A stretch of 64,000 bases of DNA. Origin: Streptomyces hygroscopicus (lineage in GTDB: Bacteria > Actinomycetota > Actinomycetes > Streptomycetales > Streptomycetaceae). The stretch is from positions 1,116,001 to 1,180,000 of the forward strand of contig CP018627.1 in NCBI GenBank assembly GCA_002021875.1, given 5' to 3'. Below, piece by piece: positions 34,490 to 43,732 of the stretch. The position numbers and the translations under genes were made by a program. Every line of letters starts with the position of its first letter. Position 1 is the first letter of the stretch. The notes beneath the pieces are model-generated. The model was not told where the DNA came from. It searched no databases and was given only the letters and a program-made list of their open reading frames with translations.

Positions 34490-35836
34490 ATGCTGCACGG
34501 ACTCTTGAACGAGGAATCGATAAAATCACTTCAGGGCCAGGAGTACCGCGATCGGATCCAGCGGATAGAAAAGGCGCTGACCGATGCCGCCGACGGCGAC
34601 CTCTCACTGAAGGAACTGGCCGAGTGGGCGGTCGGGCACCGGGACTGGAACGTCAGGCGCCTCGCCGTGGAGACCCTCGCCGCCCGGTTCGTCGACGCGC
34701 CCGAGGCACGGGCGGCGATCACCGAGGCGATCCACGACGACGTCGACTGGGTGGCCTTCACCGCCATCAAGGTCGCCGGAGAGCACCGGGTCCCGGAGGC
34801 GGTGGCCCACATGATCCGCATCTCCGGCTGGCCCAGCAACTTCACCAAGCCCGCCTATGCCCGCAAACCCGTGGGCTGCGGTGCCGCCTTCACCAAGCGC
34901 GCGCTACTCGACTTCTTCGACTCCACCGATCCGGACGAGCTCCGCGAGCTGGAGGACGGCCACTTCGCCCGGCTGCGGGCCACGGTGGACTCCGCCAGAC
35001 GCGAACCGGACCTGCGCGATGCCGTGCTGATTCCGGCCGGGCCCTTCATCGCCGGGGCCCGGGTGAACGACATCGGCCCCTTCCAGATGGACAACACCGA
35101 CAATCCGCTGCGCGTCGAGGAACTTCCCGCGTATTACATCGACCGGACCACGGTGACCAACGCCCGGTACGCGGAATTCCTCGACGCGGTGGGTGGCTCC
35201 AGGGAGTTCGCCCACCCCGATGAGCCCGACGGCAAGGACTACACCCCGGCGCACTGGCACGATCCTCGGTTCAACGGGCCGGACTTCCCGGTGGTCGGGG
35301 TCGACTGGTACGACGCCTACGCGTTCGCCCGCTGGGCCGGCGGCAGGCTGCCCTCGGAGAACGAATGGGAGAAGGCCGCCCGCGGAACCGACGGCCGGAT
35401 CTATCCGTGGGGCGACGAATGGAGCAATGACAAGGCACAAAGCGTCTTCACGGCATACGGCCGCGACGACATCCGGAATCTCGCGGAACTGGAGGAGCTG
35501 CTCGTCACCACCACCGTCTCCTGGCCCGCGCGCCCGGTGGCAGCGGCCGACTCCCATCCGGCCGGCGCGAGCCCCTACGGCGTCCTCAACATGGCGGGGA
35601 ACGTCTGGGAGCTCACCCGCACCAATTTCTTCACCCGGGCCGATATGGCCCCCTTCTTCAAGGGGCGTTCGGGGCAGGAATTCATGAACCGTCCCGAGGC
35701 TTTCCATGTGCTGCGCGGTGGGACGTGGACCTCGCCTCCGGTCTGCCTGTCGACCTTCTACCGAGGTAAGGACCTGCTCACCGACCGGCACAACGAAGTC
35801 GGCTTTCGCTGCGTATACGACGCTTCTGGAAAGTGA
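34490..35836 (+). CDS. HEAT-like / FGE-fold (SUMF1) fusion protein lacking the FGE cysteine pair
   Basis: 448 aa from ATG 34490 (weak GGGTGGG upstream). Residues about 40-175 look like HEAT-type helical repeats (WNVRRLAVETLAARF, DVDWVAFTAIKVAGEHRVPE). Residues 178-448 are an FGE/EgtB-type C-lectin fold: AVLIPAGPFIAGA, VTNARYAEFLDAVGG, PVVGVDWYDAYAFARWAGGR, LPSENEWEKAARGTDGRIYP, GNVWELT and VLRGGTWTSPP near the end. The copper-binding Cys pair of true FGEs (after RGGSW) is not conserved; single Cys occur near 418 and 440. It is probably an oxidative or binding protein of the pathway, acting on the peptide or another intermediate. It is not expected to activate the sulfatase. Confidence 0.85.
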   Translation: MLHGLLNEESIKSLQGQEYRDRIQRIEKALTDAADGDLSLKELAEWAVGHRDWNVRRLAVETLAARFVDAPEARAAITEAIHDDVDWVAFTAIKVAGEHRVPEAVAHMIRISGWPSNFTKPAYARKPVGCGAAFTKRALLDFFDSTDPDELRELEDGHFARLRATVDSARREPDLRDAVLIPAGPFIAGARVNDIGPFQMDNTDNPLRVEELPAYYIDRTTVTNARYAEFLDAVGGSREFAHPDEPDGKDYTPAHWHDPRFNGPDFPVVGVDWYDAYAFARWAGGRLPSENEWEKAARGTDGRIYPWGDEWSNDKAQSVFTAYGRDDIRNLAELEELLVTTTVSWPARPVAAADSHPAGASPYGVLNMAGNVWELTRTNFFTRADMAPFFKGRSGQEFMNRPEAFHVLRGGTWTSPPVCLSTFYRGKDLLTDRHNEVGFRCVYDASGK

Positions 35837-35845
35837 GGTTGCACC

Positions 35846-36559
35846 ATGCCGGACCGAGGCGAGCGCGATGTGCTGCGGCAGTCTCTGGTGGAGGGGATCC
35901 ATCTGCTCGCGGAGCTGGGCTACAGCGAGGGCATCGCGGGCCATGTGAGCGTGCGCGACCCGGAGGACCCGGATGCCTACTGGGTCAATCCCTTCGGTCT
36001 GGACTTCCACCATGTGAGGGTCGACGATCTGCTCCTCGTCGGGGCGCAGGGCACCGTCCTGGAGGGCTCGGGCGAGCTCAATCCCTCGGTGGACCCGCTC
36101 CATGGCGAACTGCATCGCAACCGGCCGGACCTGGTGGCCTTCGCCCATACCCACTCGATGTACGGCAAGACCTGGTCGTCCCTGGGCCGACTGCTCGATC
36201 CGATCACTCAGGACGCCTGCGTCCTCTACCGGCGGCACGGCCTGTACGACCGGTTCACCGGTCTGGTCAACGCACGCCAGGAGGGCAAGGAGGTCATCGA
36301 GGCCATGGGCGACGGCACTGCCGTGATCATGCAGAATCATGGCTTCCTGGCCGGGGGCCGCTCCCTGGGCGAGGCGATCTGGCTGTTCATCGTCATGGAA
36401 CGGGCCGCCGCGTCCCAGCTTATGGCCGAGGCCGTCGGCACACCGCGGCTGATCCCGCACGAGACGGCCCTGGAGACCGGACGCGCGCTGGCCAAGCTCG
36501 AATTCGCCGACCGGCAGTACCGGAATCTGTACGAGACGACCTGCCGACGCGGGAAGTGA
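35846..36559 (+). CDS. Class II aldolase/adducin-fold enzyme
   Basis: 237 aa. The zinc ligands typical of the family are visible: His101 and His103 in FAHTHSM, and His165 in QNHGFLAGGRS, with Glu88 in PLHGELHRN as candidate base. Members perform retro-aldol, decarboxylation or dehydration on hydroxy-acid or sugar-phosphate-like substrates. It lies 9 bp after the FGE-like gene in the cluster operon, so its substrate is probably a pathway intermediate. Confidence 0.88.
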   Translation: MPDRGERDVLRQSLVEGIHLLAELGYSEGIAGHVSVRDPEDPDAYWVNPFGLDFHHVRVDDLLLVGAQGTVLEGSGELNPSVDPLHGELHRNRPDLVAFAHTHSMYGKTWSSLGRLLDPITQDACVLYRRHGLYDRFTGLVNARQEGKEVIEAMGDGTAVIMQNHGFLAGGRSLGEAIWLFIVMERAAASQLMAEAVGTPRLIPHETALETGRALAKLEFADRQYRNLYETTCRRGK

Positions 36560-36563
36560 CACC

Positions 36564-37628
36564 ATGAAGGTCGGGCTCAACTTCCTGCCCACCGTGGGCC
36601 CCGGCGAGATGCCGGCCGAGCGGTTCTACGACGAGATCATCGAGCTCAGCGAGCTGGCCGACCGGCTCTCCTTCAGCCATGTGAAGCTGGTCGAGCACCA
36701 CTTCCACGAGTGGGGCGGATACAGTCCGGACCCGGTGGCGCTGCTGTCGGCCATCGCCCGGCGGACCACCCGCGTACGGCTGGTGACCGGGGCGGTCACC
36801 CCCGCGTTCACCCACCCCATCAAGCTGGCCGCCTCACTGTCGGTCCTCGACAACCTCTCGCACGGCCGCCTCGACGCCGGGTTCGGCCGGGCGTTCCTGC
36901 CCTCGGAGTTCGAGGCGTTCGGGGTGGACATGGCCGACAGCCGGGCCCTGCTGGAGGAGAACGTCGAGGCCGTCGAGCGGCTGTGGACGGACGAGGGCTT
37001 CCGCTGGGAGGGCCGCTTCCACCGCTTCGGCCCGCTGCCCGCGATGCTGCCCCGCCCCGCACAGCGGCCCCGGCCACCGGTGTTCATCGCCGCCACCACC
37101 TCTCCGGAGACCTTCACCTGGGCCGCGTCCAAGGGGTACCACCTCATGATCATCCCGGTGGTGGCCAGCCATGAGAAGCTCTCCGGGCTGCTCGATCTGT
37201 ACCGCGCCACCCGGATCGAGCACGGCCACTCCCCCGACTTCCGACTGCATGTCAGCTACCACTGCTATGTGGCGGAGAGCCAGCACGAGGCGGTGGCGCG
37301 AGCCGAGGAGCACTACGCCGCGTATCGGGTCAAACAGCTTGAGGCTTACGGGAGTTGGCGCGGCATCACCTCGGACCAGTACCAGGGCTACGAGCGCATG
37401 GAACAGGCGGCTCGCACGACCACGGTGGCCGGTCTGATGGCCGCCGACAACATCATCGTGGGCGGGGTGGCCGAGACCGCCGCCACCATCCGCCGCATCG
37501 GCAAGCTCTACCCCGGTGCCGAACTGAGCCTGCAGCTGCGGTTCGGGTCCGTCTCGCACACCGAGGCCACGCGGGCGGTGCGGCTGCTCGGGGAGCGAGT
37601 GCTGCCCGAGCTCATGGAGGGCGTATGA
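36564..37628 (+). CDS. Luciferase-like (LLM class) flavin-dependent oxidoreductase
   Basis: 354 aa TIM barrel of the bacterial-luciferase superfamily: MKVGLNFLPTVGPGEMPAER, the EHHFHEWGGYSPDPVALLSA strand and RVRLVTGAVTPAFTHPIKLA, followed by LDNLSHGRLDAGFGRAFLPS. It uses reduced FMN or F420. The FMN-type monooxygenase form common in natural-product clusters seems more likely. It is 4 bp from the preceding stop, and the next gene starts in an ATGA overlap. Confidence 0.9.
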   Translation: MKVGLNFLPTVGPGEMPAERFYDEIIELSELADRLSFSHVKLVEHHFHEWGGYSPDPVALLSAIARRTTRVRLVTGAVTPAFTHPIKLAASLSVLDNLSHGRLDAGFGRAFLPSEFEAFGVDMADSRALLEENVEAVERLWTDEGFRWEGRFHRFGPLPAMLPRPAQRPRPPVFIAATTSPETFTWAASKGYHLMIIPVVASHEKLSGLLDLYRATRIEHGHSPDFRLHVSYHCYVAESQHEAVARAEEHYAAYRVKQLEAYGSWRGITSDQYQGYERMEQAARTTTVAGLMAADNIIVGGVAETAATIRRIGKLYPGAELSLQLRFGSVSHTEATRAVRLLGERVLPELMEGV

Positions 37629-39019
37629 CCGCGGTCGGCGATCCGGTTCCGCTCAGTCCGCAGCAGGAGTGGATCTGGGAGAGCATGCGCTTCATGAACC
37701 CGGACGACGCGGCGATGACCAGGACCAATGTCTGTCTGGCGTTCACGTTGCGCGGCCCCCTGGACACCGGGCGGCTCGAACGGGCGCTGGCCGACGTCCG
37801 CCGACGGCACGAGGCGCTGCGCACCAGCCTCAGCGACCTGGGCACCGCACCCCGCACCCACGTCCAGGACGCGGAGGACTCGCACCCGCCCCGCCTCGCC
37901 CTGGTGGATCTCTCCGGCGTGCCACCGGAGGATCGGGACACCTACTGCGAGCTGGTGGCCGGCGCCGAGGAGCACCGCGTCTTCGACTATGTCCGGGGCC
38001 CGCTGTGGCGGGCGACGCTGGTGCGCCGCTCCCCCACGGAGCATGTGCTGGTCCTGTCCGCCGCCCATCTGGTGCTGGACGCCCCCTCGGTGCAGACGGT
38101 CGTCCGGCACCTGGCCGAGGCGTACGAGGGGACCGCCCCTCCGGCACGGCAGGAGCAGTACCGCGACTTCGTGCGGCGGGCCGCCCGGCCACCCGCGGAC
38201 GCCGACCGGCGTCTGGAGCACTGGCGCCGGGTGCTCAGCCCCCTGCCCGCCCCGCTCGACGTCCGCACCGACTACCCCGCGGCCCCACCGCCGGTCTTTC
38301 TGCGGGAGACGACGCCCTTCCGGGCCGAGGCCGATCCGGCGGCCCTCGCCGCCCTCCGCGGCCGGGCGGGCGTCACCCCCTATCTGATTCATGTCGCGGC
38401 CTATGTGGCCGCCCTCGCGGACCTCTGCGGGGCGCGGCGCGTCGTGGTCGGATCCACGCTGACCCGGCTGGAGCTCAAACCGGATCCGCATACGGTCGGG
38501 CACTTCGCCGATCTGGTGCTGCTGCCGATCGAGGTGCGCCCCGAGCACACCTTCGGCGAGCTTCTGGAACACGTCAGGGACGCCACACTCGACGCCTACG
38601 ACAACCAGTTGCCGTATCTGCGCATCGCCGACGCGATCGACCCGGACTTCACGGCCAGACGGCCCTGGCCGGCGAGGGCGCTGTACCACGTGTGGGTGCG
38701 CGGCAGCGTCCTCAACGCCGACCTGGGCCCGCCGGAGCGCATCGGCGACGCCGAGGTCCGTCCCTTCGAGTTCACCAGGGAGACCTGTTATCCCATCGAG
38801 CTGGACGGCGATCGGTACGCGCATGTCTACGGCCAGAACGTGGTGCCCACCCTCTACGCCGGCCCGACCGGGCTGGAGGGCGAGATGACGTACAACCGCG
38901 CGGCCTTCACCCCGAGCGGCGCACAGCGCTACGTCGACCGCCACTGCCAGAACCTGGAGCACATGCTCAAGGACCCCCAGACGCGGATCGGGGAGGTGTG
39001 GCATGACAGCGGCCGCTGA
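37625..39019 (+). CDS. Stand-alone NRPS condensation domain protein
   Basis: 464 aa, a single condensation domain (C1 LSPQQEWIWES, the C2-like RRHEALRTSL, C5-like VGHFADLVLLPIEV). The HHxxxDG active-site motif reads AHLVLDA, so the catalytic second His (His148) and the Asp (152) remain, while the first His and Gly are replaced. It could still form amide or ester bonds. As a free-standing protein it may join the acyl group on the adjacent carrier domain to a small molecule or to the tiny peptide. Confidence 0.9.
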   Translation: MTAVGDPVPLSPQQEWIWESMRFMNPDDAAMTRTNVCLAFTLRGPLDTGRLERALADVRRRHEALRTSLSDLGTAPRTHVQDAEDSHPPRLALVDLSGVPPEDRDTYCELVAGAEEHRVFDYVRGPLWRATLVRRSPTEHVLVLSAAHLVLDAPSVQTVVRHLAEAYEGTAPPARQEQYRDFVRRAARPPADADRRLEHWRRVLSPLPAPLDVRTDYPAAPPPVFLRETTPFRAEADPAALAALRGRAGVTPYLIHVAAYVAALADLCGARRVVVGSTLTRLELKPDPHTVGHFADLVLLPIEVRPEHTFGELLEHVRDATLDAYDNQLPYLRIADAIDPDFTARRPWPARALYHVWVRGSVLNADLGPPERIGDAEVRPFEFTRETCYPIELDGDRYAHVYGQNVVPTLYAGPTGLEGEMTYNRAAFTPSGAQRYVDRHCQNLEHMLKDPQTRIGEVWHDSGR

Positions 39020-40760
39020 CCCACCCGGACACGGCCGTCCGGCCCGCACCCACGACCTGGTGCGCGACGCCGCACTACGGTGGCCGGACCGCCCGGCGCT
39101 GGTCGAGGGCGACACCGTCCTCAGCTACCGCCAACTCGACCGGCGCGCGGAGGACTTGGCCCAGACCCTGGTGGCGCGGGGCGCGGCCCCCGACATGACC
39201 ATCGGGGTCAGCGCGCCACGCTCCGCCGAGCACGTGATCGCGGCGCTCGCCGTGTGGAAGGCCGGTGGCGTCTGTGTACCACTGGCGACGGATCTGCCCC
39301 CGGCCCGGATCGCGGACATGCTGCGGATCGCCGGGGTGCGACTGGCGGTGGGTCCGGGACTGACCATCAGCGAGGTCGCGGATCCCCCCGTGGACCAGCC
39401 ACTCGCCGGTCTGCCCCCGGCTCCGGAGGGCGAGGACGGCGCCGTCGCCTGCGTCTACTTCACCTCGGGCTCGACCGGCAGCCCCAAGGCGGTGGGCCTC
39501 ACGCACGCGGGCATCGTGAACGAGGCGCTGTGGTCCCATGACGCCTTCTCGATCCGCCCCGAGGACCGCAGCGGTTGGCTGGCCTCCCCCGGATTCGCCA
39601 TCTCTCGATGGGAGTTGTGGACTCCGCTGACCGCGGGCGCCGCCATCGCCGTCTCCGAGGAAGGCGCCGTCCGCGAGCCGGGGGCGCTCCGTGACTGGCT
39701 GCTGGACCAGGGGGTGACCTGGAGCATCGTGGTGACCGGGCTCGCGGAACGGCTCTTCGGCGTCCCCTGGCCGGCCAACTGCCCGCTGCGCCTGCTGGTG
39801 ACGGGCGGGGAGCAACTGCGGGTCTGGCCCCGCGGGCTGCCGTTCGAGGTCGTCAACTCCTACGGTGTCACCGAGGCGTCCAGCGTCCGCCTCGCGGCCC
39901 GGCTCGGCCCCTCCGAGGGTTCCACCGGACATCTGCCCTCGGTGGGCCGTCCGATCCGCGGTACCCGGGTCCATGTGCTCGACGACGCACTGGCCCCGGT
40001 GCCCGACGGGGAGGTCGGGGAGCTGTTCATCGGCGGTGTCGGACTGGCCCGCGGCTACCTCGGCGACCCGGAACAGACCGCGCGGCGCTTCGTACCCGAT
40101 CCGTTCCACGGCGGCGGGCGGCGCCTGTACCGCACCGGTGATCTGGTGCGCGTCGATGAGAAGGGGCGGGTGGAATTCGTCCGCCGGCTGAACGACGACC
40201 CGAAGGTCGGCGGTGTCCGCGTCGACCTCGCGGCCGTCGAGGCCGCGCTGCTCGCCTCGCCCGGGGTCACCGGGGCCGCGGCCTCGATCCGTGTCCACGA
40301 CGGGGAGCGGCCACGGCTGGTGGGGTATCTGGTCGTGGACGACGACCGGCCGGCCCCCGATGAGGTGATCGACGCGGTCGCCCGGCGGCTGCCCCCTCAG
40401 ATGGTGCCCGGCGTCCTGGTGCGCCTCACCTCCCTGCCGCTGCTGTCCAGCGGGAAGGTGGACCGCGGCCGGCTCCCGGAACCCACGGCGGACATCGTGT
40501 TCCGCGGTCGTCGGGCCACGGCGCGGGACGAGACCGAGCAGCAGGTCATCGACGTCTTCCGGGAAGTCCTCGGCCGCGCGGACATCGGCGCCCACGACGA
40601 CTTCTTCGGCTTGGGCGGGGACTCCATGGGTGTCGCCCGGGTGCGGCAGTCCCTCCTGGAACGGCACGGCATCGACGTCCCCTACACCCTCATCTTCCGT
40701 CAGCGGACCCCGCGCCGGATCTGTACGGCCGCCGGCGATGGCGGGGAGGAGCCCCGGTGA
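39003..40760 (+). CDS. NRPS adenylation-carrier didomain (A-PCP)
   Basis: 585 aa overlapping the condensation gene by 17 bp. Adenylation cores: YFTSGSTGSPKAVGLTH (A3), NSYGVTEASS (A5), YRTGDLVR (A7), a divergent A8 (RRLNDDPKVGGVRVDLAAVE) and SSGKVDRGRLPEP (A10 Lys). At the position of GrsA Asp235 the sequence is FAISRWELW, so Ala199 replaces the alpha-amine-binding Asp. The substrate is then probably not an ordinary alpha-amino acid. The carrier domain has FFGLGGDSMGVARV, with Ser541 for phosphopantetheine. Confidence 0.92.
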   Translation: MTAAADPPGHGRPARTHDLVRDAALRWPDRPALVEGDTVLSYRQLDRRAEDLAQTLVARGAAPDMTIGVSAPRSAEHVIAALAVWKAGGVCVPLATDLPPARIADMLRIAGVRLAVGPGLTISEVADPPVDQPLAGLPPAPEGEDGAVACVYFTSGSTGSPKAVGLTHAGIVNEALWSHDAFSIRPEDRSGWLASPGFAISRWELWTPLTAGAAIAVSEEGAVREPGALRDWLLDQGVTWSIVVTGLAERLFGVPWPANCPLRLLVTGGEQLRVWPRGLPFEVVNSYGVTEASSVRLAARLGPSEGSTGHLPSVGRPIRGTRVHVLDDALAPVPDGEVGELFIGGVGLARGYLGDPEQTARRFVPDPFHGGGRRLYRTGDLVRVDEKGRVEFVRRLNDDPKVGGVRVDLAAVEAALLASPGVTGAAASIRVHDGERPRLVGYLVVDDDRPAPDEVIDAVARRLPPQMVPGVLVRLTSLPLLSSGKVDRGRLPEPTADIVFRGRRATARDETEQQVIDVFREVLGRADIGAHDDFFGLGGDSMGVARVRQSLLERHGIDVPYTLIFRQRTPRRICTAAGDGGEEPR

Positions 40761-41977
40761 CCTTCACGGACGCGCCCAGCAGGCTTCCGGCTCTGGCAAG
40801 CCGTACGGACCAGCTCGCGGACTCCGCCGTCGGCGCCGTGCTCCGGCTGACCGATGGCCACGATGTGATCGCTCTGGCGGCCGGCAGCCCGGCGCCGGAG
40901 ACCTACTGCCACCAGGAGTTCACCGACGCCACCACCCGCCTGCTGAGCCAGGGCGGCCTGCCGCTGCGGTACGGCGACGCGAGCGGGCTGCCCGAGCTCC
41001 GGTCGTGGATCGCGGCCCGGGAGTCCGCCGAGCTCGGCCGTCCGGTCGACGCGGGGCAGGTGCTTCTCACCCATGGCTCACAACAGGGCCTCGACCTGCT
41101 GTGCAAGGCGCTGCTCGATCCCGGGGACGTGGTCTTCGTGGACCGGCCCAGCTATGTGGGAGCGCTGCAGGTCTTCCGTCTCTTCCAGGCCCGGGTGGTG
41201 GACGTTCCCCTGGGGTCGGACGAGGGTCTCGACCGGCTCGAAGCGGCGCTGTCGGTGGAGGAACGGGCCAAAATCATCTACGTGGTACCCACCTTCGCCA
41301 ATCCGACGGGCGCCACCCTGGACACCGCGCACCGGCGCCGTCTGGCCGCCCTCGCCCAGCGGTACGGCTGCGTCCTCGTCGAGGACGACCCATACCGGGA
41401 TCTCGGCTACGACACCGTCACGCCCCGGCCGGCCGCCGCGACCTCCGCCGTGGCCGGCGCCGTACGCATGGGTACCTTCTCCAAGGTGCTCTTCCCCGCG
41501 GCGCGCCTGGGCCATCTGGTCGTCCCGCCGTTTCTCACCGATGTGCTGATGAAGTTCAAACAGGCGGCCGACCTGGGGAATTCGCTCCTGATGCAGCAGG
41601 TGGTGCATGAGCTCGTCCAGGAGCCCGGCTTTCTGGCCACCCGGCTGGAGCGCTCCCGTCATCTCTATCGCAAGCGCCGCGACGCACTGGTGAGCGCCTT
41701 GGCCGGCTCCTTCGAGGGGGCTTTGGAGTTCGAGGTGCCCCACGGTGGTTTCTTCGTCTGGGCCAGGCTTCCCGGGGGCGCCGACGCCACCGAACTGCTG
41801 GCCGCCGCGGTCGAGGAAGGTGTCTCCTTCGTACCGGGGACCGATTTCTACGCGACCGGGCCCGACCCGTCCACCCTCCGGCTGTCCTTCTCCTGCACCC
41901 GTGCCGAGGACATCGTCGAAGGCGTCGCCCGGCTGGAACGGGCGTGGCGGACCCTGCGCAAGGGACCCCGCTCATGA
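40757..41977 (+). CDS. PLP-dependent aminotransferase (fold type I, MocR-related catalytic domain)
   Basis: 406 aa, GTG start overlapping the previous TGA. Conserved sites: LLTHGSQQGLDLL, the YVVPTFANPTGATLD Asn-Pro motif, ILVEDDPYRDLGYDT-like aspartate block, and PLP Lys243 in GTFSKVLFPAARLG. The sequence resembles the aminotransferase domain of MocR proteins and 2-aminoadipate aminotransferase but has no helix-turn-helix part, so it is an enzyme. It may supply or transform the unusual building block used by the A domain. Confidence 0.92.
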   Translation: MTFTDAPSRLPALASRTDQLADSAVGAVLRLTDGHDVIALAAGSPAPETYCHQEFTDATTRLLSQGGLPLRYGDASGLPELRSWIAARESAELGRPVDAGQVLLTHGSQQGLDLLCKALLDPGDVVFVDRPSYVGALQVFRLFQARVVDVPLGSDEGLDRLEAALSVEERAKIIYVVPTFANPTGATLDTAHRRRLAALAQRYGCVLVEDDPYRDLGYDTVTPRPAAATSAVAGAVRMGTFSKVLFPAARLGHLVVPPFLTDVLMKFKQAADLGNSLLMQQVVHELVQEPGFLATRLERSRHLYRKRRDALVSALAGSFEGALEFEVPHGGFFVWARLPGGADATELLAAAVEEGVSFVPGTDFYATGPDPSTLRLSFSCTRAEDIVEGVARLERAWRTLRKGPRS

Positions 41978-42465
41978 AGCTCACCAGGGACGACGACGGA
42001 ACCTTCGCGGGCCTCGACAAGGCCCCGTTCGACGTGGACGCGTTCCTGGCCCGGCCCCTGGTGGCCCGGCTGGCCACCGAGGGCCCACGGGTGCGACCCG
42101 TGTGGTTCCTGTGGGAGGACCACGCCTTCTGGGTGCTCACGGGCCCCTGGGCCCGGCTGGAGGAGCGACTGGACCGCGCCCCGGTCTTCGAACTCGTGGT
42201 GGACTCGTGCGACCTCGCGACAGGCACCGTTCACCAGGTCATCGCCCGTGGCCACGGCCGGGTGGTGAACTTCGACACGGACCGGGGCCGCCGCAAGCTC
42301 ACCCGGTACCTGGGCGAGCGGGAAGAGCTGTGGGACGCCCGGTTCAGCCTGCGCGACGACCCGTCCGCCCGGGGCACCCGCTGGGCCCTGCTGGTGCCCG
42401 ACACCCTGTGGATCGCGGACCTGTCCTTCCGCCCGCCCCGCGAAGCGCGAATGGACCGCCCATGA
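41974..42465 (+). CDS. PNPOx-like split-barrel flavoprotein
   Basis: 163 aa beginning in an ATGA overlap. Split-barrel flavin-binding fold of the pyridoxamine-phosphate-oxidase superfamily: FLARPLVARLATEGPRVRPV then WFLWEDHAFWVLTGPWARLE, with a C-terminal half WALLVPDTLWIADLSF. It would bind FMN or F420 and act as reductase or oxidase in the pathway; its true substrate is unknown. Confidence 0.8.
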   Translation: MKLTRDDDGTFAGLDKAPFDVDAFLARPLVARLATEGPRVRPVWFLWEDHAFWVLTGPWARLEERLDRAPVFELVVDSCDLATGTVHQVIARGHGRVVNFDTDRGRRKLTRYLGEREELWDARFSLRDDPSARGTRWALLVPDTLWIADLSFRPPREARMDRP

Positions 42466-43715
42466 GCACGGACACCACGGACGAGACGGCGGGCGGGGCC
42501 GCCGGCCACCGGTCCTACCGCCAGGTGCTGACGGGGAACCCGCGCCTGGCCGTACTGCTCGCCGGTTATGTGCTCTCCAGCGTGGGCGATGGCATCCTGC
42601 TGATCGCCCTGCCGCTGCTGGCCATACGCCACCACGGGCAGCTCTCCGCCCCCGTGGCGGTCGGCCTGGTGATGACCGCACCGTATGTGCTGTCGACCGT
42701 GCTCGCCCTCAGCATCGGCCTGGGACGGCTGCGACTGCCCACCCGGGCCGTGGTCATCACCGACAGCGCGCTGCGCACCGTCCTCTTCACGGTGGTGGGC
42801 CTCGCCGCCATGGCCGACCGGATCGACATCCGGTTCCTGGTGGTGGCGCTGCTCCTCGGGTCCGTCCTGCATCAGACGGCGTCCAGCAGCCGGCGCCTCG
42901 TCGCCACCGGTATGGCCGGGAAGGGCGAGCTCTTCACCGTCAACGGACTGCTGGGCTTCGCCAACAGTCTGGCCCTCTACGTCGTAGGGCCGGCGATCGG
43001 TGGCGCGGTCACGGTCGCGTTCGGAGCGGACGTGGCCGTCCTCCTCGAAGCGCTCAGCTTCCTCTTGCTGTTCGGGGCCGTCGCGCTCGTCGTGCCGCCA
43101 CAGCCGAGAGCGCCCCGGGCGGAGCGGTCGACGGAGTCCGGGTGGCGGATCCTGCGGCTGCGTCCCGTGGCCGCCCGCCTGTTCTTCGTGGTCTTCTTCT
43201 TCAATCTGTCCTATATGCCGGTGGAAGTGGCGCTTCCCGTGCTGGTCAACGGAGATCTCCACGGGGACGGAAACACACTGGGCATCATCTGGACCGCCTT
43301 CGGCGCCGGGGCGCTGATCGGCGGGGCGCTCACCGGTTACCTGCGGAAACTGCACCAGCAGGCCGTCCTGGTGGCGGTCATCGCGCTGTGGGGCGGTTCG
43401 GTGGTCCTTCTCGCCCTGGCCCCCTCCGGGCCGGTGGCCATGTGCGCCTTCGCCCTGGGCGGACTCATCTACGCCCCGTTCACACCCATCGCCTACACCT
43501 TTGTGCAGTCGGAGCTCCCGCCCCATGAGCAGCAGCCGGTGATCACGCTCTGGACCACCGGCTCGACGCTGGCGGCCCCGATCGGCCTGCCGCTCAGCGG
43601 CCCGCTGGTGAGCGCGCTCGGTGCGCGCGGCGGACTGCTGCTCTCCGCGGCATTGACCCTCGTTCTCGTTCCGTTCGCCGCCAAGGGCCTGCTGGGCCCG
43701 CGCCGAGTCGCATAG
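42462..43715 (+). CDS. MFS transporter, likely product exporter
   Basis: 417 aa with 10 to 12 hydrophobic segments, starting in an ATGA overlap. Typical MFS features are LAVLLAGYVLSSVGDGILLI at the first helix and a central basic loop (PPQPRAPRAERSTESGWRIL) between two bundles. It resembles the MFS_3 efflux type found in antibiotic clusters. It probably exports the product and gives self-protection. Confidence 0.88.
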   Translation: MSTDTTDETAGGAAGHRSYRQVLTGNPRLAVLLAGYVLSSVGDGILLIALPLLAIRHHGQLSAPVAVGLVMTAPYVLSTVLALSIGLGRLRLPTRAVVITDSALRTVLFTVVGLAAMADRIDIRFLVVALLLGSVLHQTASSSRRLVATGMAGKGELFTVNGLLGFANSLALYVVGPAIGGAVTVAFGADVAVLLEALSFLLLFGAVALVVPPQPRAPRAERSTESGWRILRLRPVAARLFFVVFFFNLSYMPVEVALPVLVNGDLHGDGNTLGIIWTAFGAGALIGGALTGYLRKLHQQAVLVAVIALWGGSVVLLALAPSGPVAMCAFALGGLIYAPFTPIAYTFVQSELPPHEQQPVITLWTTGSTLAAPIGLPLSGPLVSALGARGGLLLSAALTLVLVPFAAKGLLGPRRVA

Positions 43716-43732
43716 CCTTAAGGAGTGCGCAC

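Noticed and set aside
34490..35836. HEAT/FGE-fold protein as the activator of the sulfatase at 23.2 kb
   Set aside because: The copper-binding cysteine pair of true FGEs is missing, and the gene belongs to a different operon.
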